Source: Pseudomonas allokribbensis
Lineage (GTDB): Bacteria; Pseudomonadota; Gammaproteobacteria; Pseudomonadales; Pseudomonadaceae
Direction: 5' to 3'
Assembly (NCBI RefSeq): GCF_014863605.1
Contig: NZ_CP062252.1
Location: 4,659,001-4,723,000 of the forward strand
Length of the DNA stretch: 64,000 bases
Both the position numbers and the translations under genes were made by a program. This document shows positions 36,902-47,351 of this stretch, one piece after another (within the stretch, counting starts at the first letter, position 1; every line of letters starts with the position of its first letter). The notes below the pieces were generated by a model. The model saw only the letters and a list, made by a program, of their open reading frames with translations. It was not told the origin of the DNA and did not search any database.

Positions 36902-37137
36902 CCACTCTCCGGAAAGAATACGGGGTGTTTTCACCGCTGAGCGGTCGCAAAACACCGACGAAAACAGAGCGCCTGAAGCGCTGACAAAGTGCGAGAGACT
37001 GGCACAGTGATGGCAACTCTGTCACCCCATCCTGTCTCGCGGCCTCAACAGACAGCCATAAGCCGTTGTAGTTCTTGGCTTTTCTTTTAAATCTACCGCT
37101 CTGATATGCTTTCCGGCCTTCGGCCCGAGGTAGCACC

Positions 37138-37944
37138 ATGCAACTCATCGATATCGGCGTCAACCTGACCAACCCCAGTTTCGCCGACAAACACCAGGCC
37201 GTGCTCGACCGCGCCTACGCTGCCGGGGTCTGCCAACTGGTGCTCACCGGCACCAGCGTCGAGGGCAGCGAACAGGCGCTGGAACTGTGCCAGCAACTGG
37301 ATCCGGACGGGCAGCGACTGTTCGCCACCGCCGGTATTCACCCGCATTCGGCCAGTGACTGGAACGCCGACAGCGCACGGCGTCTGCGCAGTCTGCTGAA
37401 GGAATCGAACGTGGTGGCGGTGGGTGAATGCGGGCTGGATTTCAACCGTGATTTCTCGCCGCGCCCGCAGCAGGAAAAAGTCCTCGAAGAACATCTGGCC
37501 CTGGCCGTGGAACTGCAATTGCCGGTGTTCCTCCATGAGCGCGATGCGAGCCAGCGCCTGCTGGAAATCCTCCGTGATTTTCGTGATCAGTTGCCTGCCG
37601 CTGTGGTGCATTGCTTCACCGGCGAGCAGAAAGCGCTGTTCAGTTACCTCGACCTCGACCTGCACATCGGTATCACCGGCTGGATCTGTGACGAGCGTCG
37701 CGGCACCCATTTGCACCCGTTGGTGAAAGAGATCAAGCAGGGTCGACTGATGCTGGAAAGCGATGCGCCTTACCTGTTGCCGCGCACACTACGGCCAAAA
37801 CCGAAGAACGGACGAAACGAGCCGGCGTATCTGACCGAAGTGTTGCGTGAAGTGGCGCTGCATCGAGGTGAAAGCGAGAAAGACCTCGCGGCCCACACCA
37901 CCGCCTGCGCCCGGGCGTTCTACGGTTTACCTGCCCTGCCCTGA
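37138..37944 (+). CDS. TatD-family metal-dependent hydrolase
   Basis: 268 residues; GAGGT before the ATG. Amidohydrolase-like TIM barrel: [10 protein letters not shown] at the N-terminus, [34 protein letters not shown] and [13 protein letters not shown] give the metal ligands in the TatD order. Homologues are 3'-5' DNases linked to DNA repair. The segment [21 protein letters not shown] places it close to E. coli TatD itself. Confidence 0.93.
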   Translation: MQLIDIGVNLTNPSFADKHQAVLDRAYAAGVCQLVLTGTSVEGSEQALELCQQLDPDGQRLFATAGIHPHSASDWNADSARRLRSLLKESNVVAVGECGLDFNRDFSPRPQQEKVLEEHLALAVELQLPVFLHERDASQRLLEILRDFRDQLPAAVVHCFTGEQKALFSYLDLDLHIGITGWICDERRGTHLHPLVKEIKQGRLMLESDAPYLLPRTLRPKPKNGRNEPAYLTEVLREVALHRGESEKDLAAHTTACARAFYGLPALP

Positions 37945-38066
37945 AACACTTCTACAAGCCCAGACGAACGCATCACTTGTTGATGCACATCAAGATCCGG
38001 ACACCTGCGTAGCGGCACAATGCTGGCACCTTGCCAAAACTGTTTCCGCTATCAGAGAAGACCTCC

Positions 38067-39545
38067 ATGGGTGCCTGGCTTAGCAATATCTCGCTTAAAT
38101 ACAAATTCTGGGCGGTCAATGCGGTCGCCTTCGTCACCACCCTGTTGTTGGTCTTGTACGCAGTGCAGCTCGAACAACAGGCCCGCAGCCATGCCGCGCA
38201 GGCCTCGGCGCAGGCACAAGCGCAATTGCTCAAGGCCTGGCCCGCAGGTCAGGCACTGCCCAAGAGCGATCAGGTGCTGACCTTCAAACGCGGTGAAGCG
38301 CCGCGCCTCAACGATCAACCGCTTTTGGAAATCACCGACAGCAACGGCTGGGTCGACATCAGCCACTTGCCTCTGTTCGGCGAAAACCCGTTGCTCGGCG
38401 CCGAGGTGTTTAGCCGCGCCGATGGCCAGGTCGCCGTCATTGCTTTCGCACCAAGCCTGAGCCAGGTATTCAGTGAGCGCTTCGCCAACTATGCGGTGGC
38501 AGTGTTCATTTTGATGTTGGCGATGCTCGGCGCTTCACAGTTGCTGATCCGCTTCCTGCTCAGCCAGCTCAACACGCTCAAGGACGTGATGCTGCACGTG
38601 GAAAAAACCGGCGATCTTTCAGCCCGGGTGCCGTTGGCCTGCAAGGACGAAGTCGGCCAGATGGCCAATGCCTTCAATGCGATGCAGGCCGGCTATCAGC
38701 GGGTGGTCACCACCGTGGCCAACACCGCGCGGCAACTGGACGTCGGCGCCGCACGGCTGGCATCGAGCATGAACGAGGTGCGCCACGGCATGCTTGGCCA
38801 GCAGAGCGAAACCGATCAGGCCGCCACGGCCATCAACGAAATGACCGCCACCGTCTACCACATCGCCCAGCACGCCGGCGCCACTCGCGACCTGTCGCAG
38901 ACCGCCGACGGGCTGGCTGGCAGCGGCCAGCAAGTGGTGACCCGCGTCCAGCATTCGATTGCCGGGCTGTCCAGCGGCGTGCAGCAGACCGCCGAAATGA
39001 TCCAGCGTCTGGCCGAGGACAGCCAGAAGATCAACGGCGTGGTCAGCGTGATCCACAGCATCGCCGAACAGACCAATCTGCTGGCGCTCAACGCCGCCAT
39101 CGAAGCGGCCCGTGCCGGGGAAATGGGTCGCGGGTTTGCGGTGGTGGCCGATGAGGTGCGCAACCTCGCCAAACGCGTGCAGACCTCCACCGATGAAATC
39201 ACCACCATGGTGTCGGCGTTGCAGGCCGGCACTCGCGATGCGGTGGACTTCATGCAGGAGAGTTCGTACAAAGCCGACGATTGCGTACAACAGGCGCAAG
39301 AGGCCGGTGAAGCGCTGGCGGAAATCACCGGGGCGGTAGCGCAAATGCGCGAGAGCAACACGCAGATTGCGGTAGCGGCAGAACAGCAGAGTCAGGTAGC
39401 CGAAGAGATGAACCGCGCCGTAGTGAGCATTCGTGATGTGACCGAGAACACGGTGCAGCAGACCGTGGATTCGGCGACCACCAGTAACGAGCTGGCGACG
39501 CTGGCCGGGGAATTGAACAAGGCGATCGGTCAGTTGAAGCTCTAG
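38067..39545 (+). CDS. Methyl-accepting chemotaxis protein
   Basis: 492 residues from 38067. A membrane helix (about 10-35), a small periplasmic sensor region (about 36-145) of no recognised class, a second helix (about 146-170), a HAMP domain, and a long signalling coiled coil with the hairpin tip [39 protein letters not shown]. It controls CheA activity. The C-terminus lacks the CheR-binding pentapeptide. The ligand is not known; the sensor domain is too small for dCache and may fall in a helical or minimal class. Confidence 0.92.
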   Translation: MGAWLSNISLKYKFWAVNAVAFVTTLLLVLYAVQLEQQARSHAAQASAQAQAQLLKAWPAGQALPKSDQVLTFKRGEAPRLNDQPLLEITDSNGWVDISHLPLFGENPLLGAEVFSRADGQVAVIAFAPSLSQVFSERFANYAVAVFILMLAMLGASQLLIRFLLSQLNTLKDVMLHVEKTGDLSARVPLACKDEVGQMANAFNAMQAGYQRVVTTVANTARQLDVGAARLASSMNEVRHGMLGQQSETDQAATAINEMTATVYHIAQHAGATRDLSQTADGLAGSGQQVVTRVQHSIAGLSSGVQQTAEMIQRLAEDSQKINGVVSVIHSIAEQTNLLALNAAIEAARAGEMGRGFAVVADEVRNLAKRVQTSTDEITTMVSALQAGTRDAVDFMQESSYKADDCVQQAQEAGEALAEITGAVAQMRESNTQIAVAAEQQSQVAEEMNRAVVSIRDVTENTVQQTVDSATTSNELATLAGELNKAIGQLKL

Positions 39546-39664
39546 GGACAACATCAAGAATGGCCATTGTCCCTATCACTGCAATAGCCAACCTTGATTC
39601 GCCGCCCTGCCCGCCCGGGCCTATTCTTCAACCATGAATCGAACATGGATTGAGGAGCAACAAC

Positions 39665-40030
39665 ATGGGCAAACGTCACCCCAACCTTCCCGCGTGGCAA
39701 TGGCGCGCGTACCCGGCCAATCATCAGCACCCGACCAATCTGGTGTTGCACCTGATCGCCGTGCCGCTGTTCATCGTTGCGTTTCTGTTGATCGTCTCGG
39801 GCGTGTTCAGCCTGAGTCTGGCGAGCGTGGCGATTGGCGTGATCGGGATCGTCGCGGCGCTGGGTCTGCAGCGCCACGGCCACAGCCTGGAGGCGCAAGC
39901 CTCCGAGCCGTTCAGTGATCGCAAGGACGCGGTATCGCGCCTGTTGGTCGAACAGTTCCTGACCTTCCCGCGGTTCTTTCTCAGTGGCGGCTGGTATCGC
40001 GCCTGGCGTGAACGCCATCGCCGTCATTGA
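39665..40030 (+). CDS. Small Mpo1-like (DUF962) membrane protein
   Basis: 121 residues from 39665 (GAGGAG). WRAYPANHQHPTNLVLHLIAVPLF is the DUF962/Mpo1-like N-terminus with conserved histidines (a possible metal site), followed by two membrane helices and a short C-terminal LVEQFLTFPRFFLSGGW segment. Yeast Mpo1 is a fatty-acid alpha-dioxygenase; the bacterial function is untested, so this is a family-level note. Confidence 0.7.
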   Translation: MGKRHPNLPAWQWRAYPANHQHPTNLVLHLIAVPLFIVAFLLIVSGVFSLSLASVAIGVIGIVAALGLQRHGHSLEAQASEPFSDRKDAVSRLLVEQFLTFPRFFLSGGWYRAWRERHRRH

Positions 40031-40031
40031 G

Positions 40032-40826
40032 TCAGGCGAAGATTGTCACCGTTTGCCGGCTCATGGCGATCAGCTCACCCTGGGCGCTCCACAGCTTGGC
40101 AGCAACGTGGCCGTAGCCGTCGGCGGCATACTCGATGTCCGCCAGATATTGGCACCAGTCCAGCGTGCTCAAGTCGTGTAATGGCTGAACGAATTCGATG
40201 GTCCAGGTCAGCGTGCTGCCCGGTGCCGGTTTCTTCAGGTACGGCAACAGCGCGGGCGGCCAGGCATCGACCAGCGCCAGCAGATGCGCCTCGTTGACCG
40301 GTTCTTCCTTCACATCCCCACGCAAGCGCACCCAACCGCCCATCAGCCGCGACTGATTACCAGTGAACGGCATACCGCCGACACTCCAGCGCATCGCCAG
40401 ATGGCGCATGAACTCCGGGGTCACACCTTTGATGTACGGTAGCTCCTGGCAGTCGTCCCAATGCTTCATCTCGGGCGCCGGATAGGCTTCAACCGCCACT
40501 TCCGACGGGCGCGAAGCACCGAAGCTGCCTTGCACCATCGTCACCACCTGGCCGTTCTGCACGGCGCGTCCCAGCACTTGAATGACCGCTTTGCCTTCGC
40601 GCAGTACCTCGACCTCGAAGCTCACCGGCACCTCGGGCTCGACCGGGCCGACAAAACTGATGGCCAGCGATCGAACAGGCCGATCGGTGGGTACCTTGGT
40701 GCGCATCACTTCAAATTGCAGCGCGGCAACCAATCCGCCAAAACTGGCCCGGCCCTGGCCCCACTCGGCCGGAATGGTGACCTCCGGTTGACGGCGGACA
40801 GCATCGATCAGATCGCAGAAGCGCAT
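40032..40826 (-). CDS. Acyl-CoA thioesterase (hot-dog fold, TesB-like)
   Basis: 264 residues from 40826 (CGAGG upstream). Two hot-dog units: N-terminal GQGRASFGGLVAALQFEVMRTKV with SLAISFVGPVEPEVPVSFEVEVLREGKA, and C-terminal WTIEFVQPLHDLSTLDWCQYLADIEYAADGYGHVAAKLWSAQGELIAMSRQ. It would release CoA from acyl-CoA. Converges with the DUF962 gene. Substrate length unknown. Confidence 0.8.
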   Translation of the reverse strand: MRFCDLIDAVRRQPEVTIPAEWGQGRASFGGLVAALQFEVMRTKVPTDRPVRSLAISFVGPVEPEVPVSFEVEVLREGKAVIQVLGRAVQNGQVVTMVQGSFGASRPSEVAVEAYPAPEMKHWDDCQELPYIKGVTPEFMRHLAMRWSVGGMPFTGNQSRLMGGWVRLRGDVKEEPVNEAHLLALVDAWPPALLPYLKKPAPGSTLTWTIEFVQPLHDLSTLDWCQYLADIEYAADGYGHVAAKLWSAQGELIAMSRQTVTIFA

Positions 40827-40946
40827 GGGAACCTCGGACACGAAAAAGGGAATGACCGGATCTTAACCAGCGCGGCAGAGCGGCGCAGCGTCCATTCCGG
40901 TCAAAGAGACTGACAGATAAGACAGCGCGCCGAGCTGAAGAGGGTT

Positions 40947-41714
40947 TCAGGACTTGAAGCAGGCGGCGCTGAGTTTCTCCAGCACCCGGTCCGCCTTGCT
41001 TTCGGCCTTGATCATGGTTGCCTGCCAGGTGGCGACGCAGGGTTGCAGATCCGCCTCCTGTTCGGCCTTCGCCAGCCATTGCCAGCAATCGTGCCAGTCA
41101 CCCAGCGCGCCCTGTGCGGACTTCAGACGCTCCAACGCGGGTTTCGGCAGGCGATCGAGCTCGGGGTAGGCCTCGATGCCGTAACGCACACGCTTGATCA
41201 GCAGGCGCAGGCGATGACGGTCGTGGGCCGGATCGTGCAGCGCCACGTCGAGGTTCTTCCATTGTTTGCCCAGGCGTTTTTCGATGCGTTTGTCCAGGTC
41301 ATTGAGCAATCCCTGACGCTGGGACGCCCGCAGGAAACGCGGAAACGCGTCGAGGATCATCAGCAGCGAAGCCACTTCCGCACTCGCCGCCAATGCCGGA
41401 TAAGCCTCGGCCATCTGCGCCATGCGCCGCTGCGCGGCCTCAGGTTGCCCATGTTCGAGCAGATACGCCGCCAGCACCTCGCGATCGCGCCATGGCGTGG
41501 TCAGTTGACCGACGCCAGCCGCCGCGACTTCCAGTTGCTCGACACCGGGCAAACCGCGCAACGGCCGCAACAGGCTGCGCAAGCGGCGCACGGTGGTTCG
41601 CAGATCATGCAGCGCCTCAGGGTCGGTTTGAGCGGTCAAACGTGCCTGACAGGCCAGCAGCCTGACTTCCAGGCTCAGGACATGAGCCACCAACCGATCA
41701 ACCAACGCAGACAT
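40947..41714 (-). CDS. CHAD-domain protein
   Basis: 255 residues; CAGGAG before the ATG. The whole protein is a CHAD domain, with EALHDLRTTVRRLRSLLRPL and RHRLRLLIKRVRYGIEAYPEL forming the two basic helical repeats that bind polyphosphate. There is no attached CYTH (triphosphatase) domain, so it is a binder only. A role at polyphosphate granules is inferred from family data. Confidence 0.85.
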   Translation of the reverse strand: MSALVDRLVAHVLSLEVRLLACQARLTAQTDPEALHDLRTTVRRLRSLLRPLRGLPGVEQLEVAAAGVGQLTTPWRDREVLAAYLLEHGQPEAAQRRMAQMAEAYPALAASAEVASLLMILDAFPRFLRASQRQGLLNDLDKRIEKRLGKQWKNLDVALHDPAHDRHRLRLLIKRVRYGIEAYPELDRLPKPALERLKSAQGALGDWHDCWQWLAKAEQEADLQPCVATWQATMIKAESKADRVLEKLSAACFKS

Positions 41715-41791
41715 TACTTGCTCCTGAATTCAATGGCGCTGCACAAGTGTGCACCTGCGCAAGGCACCTGCACTTGCGCTACGTCAGCAGC

Positions 41792-42070
41792 TTAGCGCCC
41801 GGCGCGGGATTCGCGAATGTAGAAACGCGCCTTCTCGGCTTTTCTGCTGCAACCCTCGAATCCCTCGAATTGCTGCTGAGTCTTGGCCGCTGTCAGCAAC
41901 GACAGGGCCTTGGAGTAACTGACCGTGCCGGCGAAACCCTCGGCCTTGGCCAGATCCAGTTCATGCCACGCCGCGTCGAGCTGGCTGCCGCAGCTGTCGC
42001 GGTAGGCGGTCTTGCCGGCGCAACCGGCCAATGCCAGGGCAATCAAGGGCACACAGATCCAGGCTTTCAT
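41792..42070 (-). CDS. Small lipoprotein of unknown function
   Basis: 92 residues from 42070. Signal peptide with lipobox LAGC (lipidated Cys17), then a short helical domain with two more cysteines (SCGSQLDAAWHELDLAKAEGF; FEGCSRKAEKARFYI) that could make a disulfide. The repeated helix-rich pattern is reminiscent of TPR-like or Lpp-like short lipoproteins. Not recognised further. Confidence 0.75.
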   Translation of the reverse strand: MKAWICVPLIALALAGCAGKTAYRDSCGSQLDAAWHELDLAKAEGFAGTVSYSKALSLLTAAKTQQQFEGFEGCSRKAEKARFYIRESRAGR

Positions 42071-42287
42071 CACTTACACCTCAAAGATAGGTCAACAGTC
42101 GTGCAGTTAAGACGGTTCGGCGGCGAAAAAGTGCCTTGTGCCCCGTGATTCCACCGCACTGCGAAAGATAACGCCAGCGGGTCATGAAGTATCGAAATAA
42201 CGACGCCACTGCCACCCCGAGCGACCGTGACGATTGTAGCCCGGCCCTCGATGGGTGCATTGTGGAAACCTGTCGGGAGGAAGTCTG

Positions 42288-43325
42288 ATGAAAAAGCGTG
42301 TCGCACTGGTGCTGGGCTCCGGTGGCGCCCGGGGCTATGCCCATATCGGGGTCATCGAAGAGATTGAACGGCGTGGTTACGACATCGCCTGTATTGCCGG
42401 TTGTTCGATGGGTGCCGTGGTCGGCGGGATCTATGCCGCCGGCAAACTCGACGAATACCGCAACTGGATCGAAAGCCTGGATTATCTCGACGTGCTGCGT
42501 CTGGTGGACGTGAGTTTCCGACTCGGCGCGATCCGTGGCGAAAAGGTCTTCGGCCAGATCCGCAAGATCGTCGGCGAGATCAACATCGAAGACCTGCGCA
42601 TCCCCTACACGGCGGTGGCCGCCGACCTCACCAATCAACAGGAAATCTGGTTTCAGGAAGGTTGCCTGCATCAGGCGATGCGTGCCTCGGCTGCGATTCC
42701 CAGCCTGTTCACCCCGGTGATGCAAGGCAACCGGATGCTGGTGGATGGCGGGATTCTCAACCCGTTGCCGATCGTGCCGGTGGTGTCGAGCCACTGCGAT
42801 CTGATCATCGCGGTCAACCTCAACTCGACCAACCAGCGTCATTACAAATTGCCGGTGATACAGCGTCCCGCGGCGTTTCGCACACGCTTCGACAGCCTGA
42901 TCAGTTCGCTGGGATCGAAGATGCCGTTCCGCCGCAAACAGGCCGAGCAATTGCTGTTGCTGGAACAGGAAGCACTGCGCGCCGAAGCGGCGGAAATCAA
43001 TCCGTGGGTCGAAGGCGCCGAGCCTGAAACCCAGCAACCGGCCGCCGCCCCCGAACGCGACGGCGCCCCGAAATCCGCCACCGGTTCGTTCATCATCGAT
43101 AACGTCGGGCCGGCGTCATTGCTGGACTTGATCAACCAGAGTTTCGAGGTGATGCAGACCTCGCTGGCGCAGTACAAGATCGCCGGGTATCCGCCGGACA
43201 TCCTGATCAACGTGCCGAAGCGGGTCTGCCGGTTCTTCGAGTTCTACAAGGCGCCGGAGCTGATCGCATTGGGCCGCGAGATCGCCCGGGACACCCTCGA
43301 CCGCTACGAGAGTGAACAGAACTAA
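42288..43325 (+). CDS. Patatin-like phospholipase
   Basis: 345 residues from 42288 (GGGAGG). Oxyanion GSGGARGYAHIGV (10-22), nucleophile Ser40 in GCSMG, and the dyad Asp in MLVDGGILNPLP. Unlike RssA it has a long C-terminal extension with a Pro/Ala-rich linker (about 250-265) and a helical tail. Cytoplasmic lipid acyl hydrolase by family; no signal peptide. It overlaps the convergent kdpE end by 4 bases. Confidence 0.9.
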   Translation: MKKRVALVLGSGGARGYAHIGVIEEIERRGYDIACIAGCSMGAVVGGIYAAGKLDEYRNWIESLDYLDVLRLVDVSFRLGAIRGEKVFGQIRKIVGEINIEDLRIPYTAVAADLTNQQEIWFQEGCLHQAMRASAAIPSLFTPVMQGNRMLVDGGILNPLPIVPVVSSHCDLIIAVNLNSTNQRHYKLPVIQRPAAFRTRFDSLISSLGSKMPFRRKQAEQLLLLEQEALRAEAAEINPWVEGAEPETQQPAAAPERDGAPKSATGSFIIDNVGPASLLDLINQSFEVMQTSLAQYKIAGYPPDILINVPKRVCRFFEFYKAPELIALGREIARDTLDRYESEQN

Positions 43326-44020
43326 AGGCTGTTCTCGTTCAACAACCGATAACCAACACCGGCCTCGGTCACGATGAATCGTGGCCGGGTCGGATCGTCC
43401 GCCAGTTTCTGCCGCAGGTGTCCGACCACGATCCGCAGATAGTGACTGTCCTCGGTGTGGGTCGGCCCCCAGATGTCCTTGAGCAATTGCTGCTGGGTGA
43501 TCACCCGTCCCGGGTGCCGCGCCAGTTGCGCCAGCACGGCGTATTCCTTGCGGGTCAGGGCGACTTCGACGCCGTCGAGCAGCACCCGGCGATAGGCCAG
43601 GTCCACCGTCAGCGGGCCAAACACCAACGCTGCTTGCTGCGCTTCTCCGGCCGGCGCCTGGCGCAACAACGCGCGGACCCGAGCGAGAAACTCCTGAATA
43701 CCGAACGGTTTGGTCACGTAGTCATTGGCGCCGCCATCCAGCGCCTGGACCTTCTGCCCTTCGCTGGCGCGCACCGACAGCACCAGCACCGGCGCCGTAG
43801 CCCACTCGCGAAACTCGCGCAAAACTTGTTGGCCGTCCATGTCCGGCAGGCCGAGGTCGAGCACCAACAGGTCAGGTTTGTTCAGCGCAGCCTGAGCCAG
43901 GCCTTCGGCACCGGTGCCGGCCTCCAGCACTTTGTAGCCTTGGGAAACGAGGCTGATGCGCAGGAACTTGCGGATCTGCGGTTCGTCATCGATGACCAAA
44001 ATGGTCGCGGTCTGAGTCAT
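43322..44020 (-). CDS. kdpE: Response regulator KdpE
   Basis: 232 residues: receiver (about 1-120; LLVLDLGLPDMDG with phospho-acceptor Asp) and an OmpR-type winged helix (about 130-228). It is the partner of KdpD and activates kdpFABC at low potassium. Located 48 bases downstream of kdpD in the order kdpF-A-B-C-D-E. Confidence 0.96.
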   Translation of the reverse strand: MTQTATILVIDDEPQIRKFLRISLVSQGYKVLEAGTGAEGLAQAALNKPDLLVLDLGLPDMDGQQVLREFREWATAPVLVLSVRASEGQKVQALDGGANDYVTKPFGIQEFLARVRALLRQAPAGEAQQAALVFGPLTVDLAYRRVLLDGVEVALTRKEYAVLAQLARHPGRVITQQQLLKDIWGPTHTEDSHYLRIVVGHLRQKLADDPTRPRFIVTEAGVGYRLLNENSL

Positions 44021-44068
44021 GAGTTCACATCAACACAAAAGAGTGGCAAGAGAGTAGCGCAGCGCGGA

Positions 44069-46720
44069 TCAGGCTTCACCGTCCATCCCCGGTTGCGCCT
44101 GCAAAGGCAGGTGCAGGGTGATGCAGGTGCCGTGTCCGTCGATACCGTCGCCGACACTGATCCGCCCGCCATGGGCGCCGACCATGCCCTGACAGATCGC
44201 CAGCCCCAGGCCGGTTCCCTGCCCGCCACGATCACCCCGGGCGGCGGTGTAGAACATGTCGAAAATCTTCGCCCGCTCATCGACCGGAATCCCCGGCCCT
44301 TCATCGCTGACCGAGAAAAACACTTCGCTGTCATCCGCCCCGGCACGCAATTGCAGACGGCCGTGGGGCGGCGAAAACCGCGCGGCGTTTTCCAGCACGT
44401 TGACCAGCGCCTGTTCGATCAACGCGGCATGGACGAACAGCAGCGGCAACTCGGCCGGCACATCCGTGCTCACTTGCAACGATGACAGCACCGCCCGCAG
44501 ACGATTGAGCGCACTGCCGACGATGTCCGCTGGCGACACCCAGTCCCGCGCCAGTTTCAGGGCACCGTGACCGAGGCGAGTCATGTCCAGCAGGTTCTGA
44601 ATGTAACGGTCGAGACGCTCGGCTTCATCACGGGTGCCCTCAAGCAATTCGCGACGATCCTCCAGCGGGATCGCTTCGCCGAGGGCCAGCAGGCTGTCGA
44701 TACTGCCGCGCATCGACGTCAGCGGCGTGCGCAGATCGTGTGACACCGAGGCCAGCAAGGCACTGCGCAATTGTTCGGTTTCGCCGTGCAGACGCGCGGC
44801 TTCCAGGTCATCGGCCAGTTGCGCCCGGGCCAATGCCTGGGCCAACGGCTGGCTCAGCGCGGTCAACAAGCGGCGGCGTTGCCCACTCAAGGTCTGGCCT
44901 TCTTTGGCACACACACCGAGCAGCGCCAGCGGCCCGTCCTCCACCGACAGCGGCCACCACCACCAACGCCCGAATGGCAGCGTGCCGGTGCCCATGCCCG
45001 CCGGTTGATCGTGTTGCCAGGCCCAGTCGGCGGCGGCGCGTTCCGCTTCGGTGAATTGCAACGGCCCGCCGGTCTCGACTTTCCAGCCGCCCTGACCATC
45101 ACGATTGAGCAGGCACAATTGCAGATCGCTCCAGCCATTGAGGTGCTGGGCGGCGGCGCTGACCACGGCCTGACGGTCGGTGGCGGCAGTGAGTTTACGC
45201 GACAGGTCGAGCAGCTCGGTGGTCTCTTCCTGGGTATCGCGCAACGCCTGCAATTGCCGACGCTGACGCGCCGCCAGGTTACCGGTGAGCGCCGCCATCA
45301 GCAGGAAGAACAGCAAGGTCAGTACGTCTTCTTCGCGCTGGATAGCGAAGGAAAAATTCGGCGGGATGAACAGAAAGTCATAGGTCAGAAACGACAGTGC
45401 CGCACAGGCCAGCGACGGCCCAAGGCTGCTGCGCACCGCCACCAGCAATACTGCGGCGAGGAACACCAGCGAGATGTTCGGCAACGGCAATACGCTGGAC
45501 ACCGCCCACGCCAGCGCACTGGCCAGAATGGTCGCCACCAGCGCCAGCGCATAGTCGAACCACACCAGAGCCGGCGCCGTCCGCAGGCGTGCCGAATGTT
45601 GTTTGTGATCGCTGTCCAGCACGTTGATTTCCAGACCGTGGGACTGACGCAACAAACGCGCGGCCAGACCACCGCCGAACAAACGCCGGCGCAGGCTCGG
45701 CCGCGACTGGCCGACCAGCACCAGACTTGCCCGGCGCTCGGTGGCGTGCTGGATCAAGGTCTTCGCCACTTCGCCGGCCCGCAACAACACCACTTCGCCG
45801 CCAAGCCGCTCGGCCAGTTGCTGGGCGCTTTGCAGGCGCAGGCGTGTTTGTTCATCGCGCACGCTGCCGTTATCGACGTGCACCAGACTCCACGGCAAAT
45901 GCCGACGCTGGGCGACCCGACTGGCATGACGCACCAGCCGTTCGGCATCGGCATTGCCGTCGACCCCGACCAGCAAACGCCCGCGCACCGCCGGCGCAGC
46001 CTGACCGAGCTGGCGATAGCCTTGGGCGAGATCGTTATCGACCTGCGCCGCAGCCGTCTGCATCGCCAGTTCACGCAGCGCGGTGAGGTTGGTCTGGGTG
46101 AAAAACGCATCGATGGCGGCGCGTGCCTGCTCCGGCACATAGACCTTGCCCTCGCGCAAGCGCTCGAGCAGCTCCCGAGGCGGCAGGTCGATCAGCAGCA
46201 GTTCGTAGGCTTCCTGCAGCACCCAGTCCGGCAGGGTTTCGCGCACCTGCACACCGGTGATGCCGCGCACCTGATCGTTGAGGCTTTCCAGGTGCTGGAC
46301 GTTGACCGTGGTGTAGACGTCGATGCCGGCGGCGAGCAATTCCTGAATGTCCTGCCAGCGTTTGGCGTGACGGCTGCCGGGGGCGTTGCTGTGGGCCAGT
46401 TCATCGACCAGCACCAGTTTCGGTTTTGCTGCGAGCAGGCCGTCGAGGTCCATTTCCTCCAGCGTCACGCCACGGTATTCCGAACGCACAAGCGGCAGTT
46501 GCGGCAAGCCGCCGAGCAGCGCTTCGGTTTCGGCGCGGCCGTGGGTTTCGACCACGCCGGCGATGACTTTCACGCCCTGACGCAACTGGCTGTGAGCCGC
46601 CTGCAACATCGCGTAGGTCTTGCCCACGCCCGGCGCGGCGCCGAGAAAAACCTTGAGCCGGCCACGGCCGTCGCGGGGCAGGTCTGCTAACAGCGCATCG
46701 GCGCGGCCGGAGTCACTCAT
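44069..46720 (-). CDS. kdpD: Osmosensitive potassium sensor kinase KdpD
   Basis: 883 residues. N-terminal KdpD domain with Walker A GAAPGVGKT (27-35), a Usp-like domain (about 250-370), four membrane helices (about 395-495), a GAF-like region, then HisKA (ASVSHDLRTPLTSMRG, about residue 660) and HATPase. It phosphorylates KdpE when potassium is low and dephosphorylates it when high. Preceded by kdpC with a 28-base gap, so it is in the same operon. Confidence 0.96.
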   Translation of the reverse strand: MSDSGRADALLADLPRDGRGRLKVFLGAAPGVGKTYAMLQAAHSQLRQGVKVIAGVVETHGRAETEALLGGLPQLPLVRSEYRGVTLEEMDLDGLLAAKPKLVLVDELAHSNAPGSRHAKRWQDIQELLAAGIDVYTTVNVQHLESLNDQVRGITGVQVRETLPDWVLQEAYELLLIDLPPRELLERLREGKVYVPEQARAAIDAFFTQTNLTALRELAMQTAAAQVDNDLAQGYRQLGQAAPAVRGRLLVGVDGNADAERLVRHASRVAQRRHLPWSLVHVDNGSVRDEQTRLRLQSAQQLAERLGGEVVLLRAGEVAKTLIQHATERRASLVLVGQSRPSLRRRLFGGGLAARLLRQSHGLEINVLDSDHKQHSARLRTAPALVWFDYALALVATILASALAWAVSSVLPLPNISLVFLAAVLLVAVRSSLGPSLACAALSFLTYDFLFIPPNFSFAIQREEDVLTLLFFLLMAALTGNLAARQRRQLQALRDTQEETTELLDLSRKLTAATDRQAVVSAAAQHLNGWSDLQLCLLNRDGQGGWKVETGGPLQFTEAERAAADWAWQHDQPAGMGTGTLPFGRWWWWPLSVEDGPLALLGVCAKEGQTLSGQRRRLLTALSQPLAQALARAQLADDLEAARLHGETEQLRSALLASVSHDLRTPLTSMRGSIDSLLALGEAIPLEDRRELLEGTRDEAERLDRYIQNLLDMTRLGHGALKLARDWVSPADIVGSALNRLRAVLSSLQVSTDVPAELPLLFVHAALIEQALVNVLENAARFSPPHGRLQLRAGADDSEVFFSVSDEGPGIPVDERAKIFDMFYTAARGDRGGQGTGLGLAICQGMVGAHGGRISVGDGIDGHGTCITLHLPLQAQPGMDGEA

Positions 46721-46748
46721 GCTTGAAGGTCTCTTCCTGATTGATTCA

Positions 46749-47294
46749 TTACAGCTTTTCCAGCGCCATGTTCAGCGCCAGCACATTCACCACCGGCGGG
46801 CCCACCAGCGGCTGTTCGATGTGTGCGTCCAGCAACTGCTGCAGGGTCGCCACCGGCACATTGCGCGCTGCCGCAACACGCGCCAGTTGATAGGCAATCG
46901 CGGCCGGTGGCAAGTGCGGATCGAGACCGCTGCCGGACGTGGTCAACAGCGCCAATGGCACCGGGCCCTGACCGGGCACCTGCAACTTGTTGGCGTCATC
47001 GATTACCCGGGTGGCCAACGCCGGATTGCTCGGCGCCAGGTTACTCGCGCTGCTCGAAACGGTGGCAAAGGCACCGGCCGAAGGACGTGGATGGAACCAG
47101 GCATCGCCGACAAAGTCCTGGGCGATCAGGGACGAGCCGCGCACCTTGCCTTCTGCGTCGTGCACCAGACTGCCGTTGGCCTGCTCGGGGAATGCGACTT
47201 GCGCGACTCCGGTAACCACCAGCGGATAGGCAACGCCGGTGACCAGGGTCATCAGCACCAGCAGGCTCAGGGCCGGACGGATCATTGTGGACAT
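46749..47294 (-). CDS. kdpC: Potassium-transporting ATPase subunit C
   Basis: 181 residues from 47294 (GAGGAG). One N-terminal membrane helix (about 8-30) and a periplasmic domain with [21 protein letters not shown] and the conserved WFHPRPSA. It stabilises the KdpAB complex and raises potassium affinity. Confidence 0.96.
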   Translation of the reverse strand: MSTMIRPALSLLVLMTLVTGVAYPLVVTGVAQVAFPEQANGSLVHDAEGKVRGSSLIAQDFVGDAWFHPRPSAGAFATVSSSASNLAPSNPALATRVIDDANKLQVPGQGPVPLALLTTSGSGLDPHLPPAAIAYQLARVAAARNVPVATLQQLLDAHIEQPLVGPPVVNVLALNMALEKL

Positions 47295-47351
47295 TTCAGA
47301 CTCCTCGAATTCGTGCTTGAAGCGGTGTGCCCGGCACACCGCTGTTCAGGT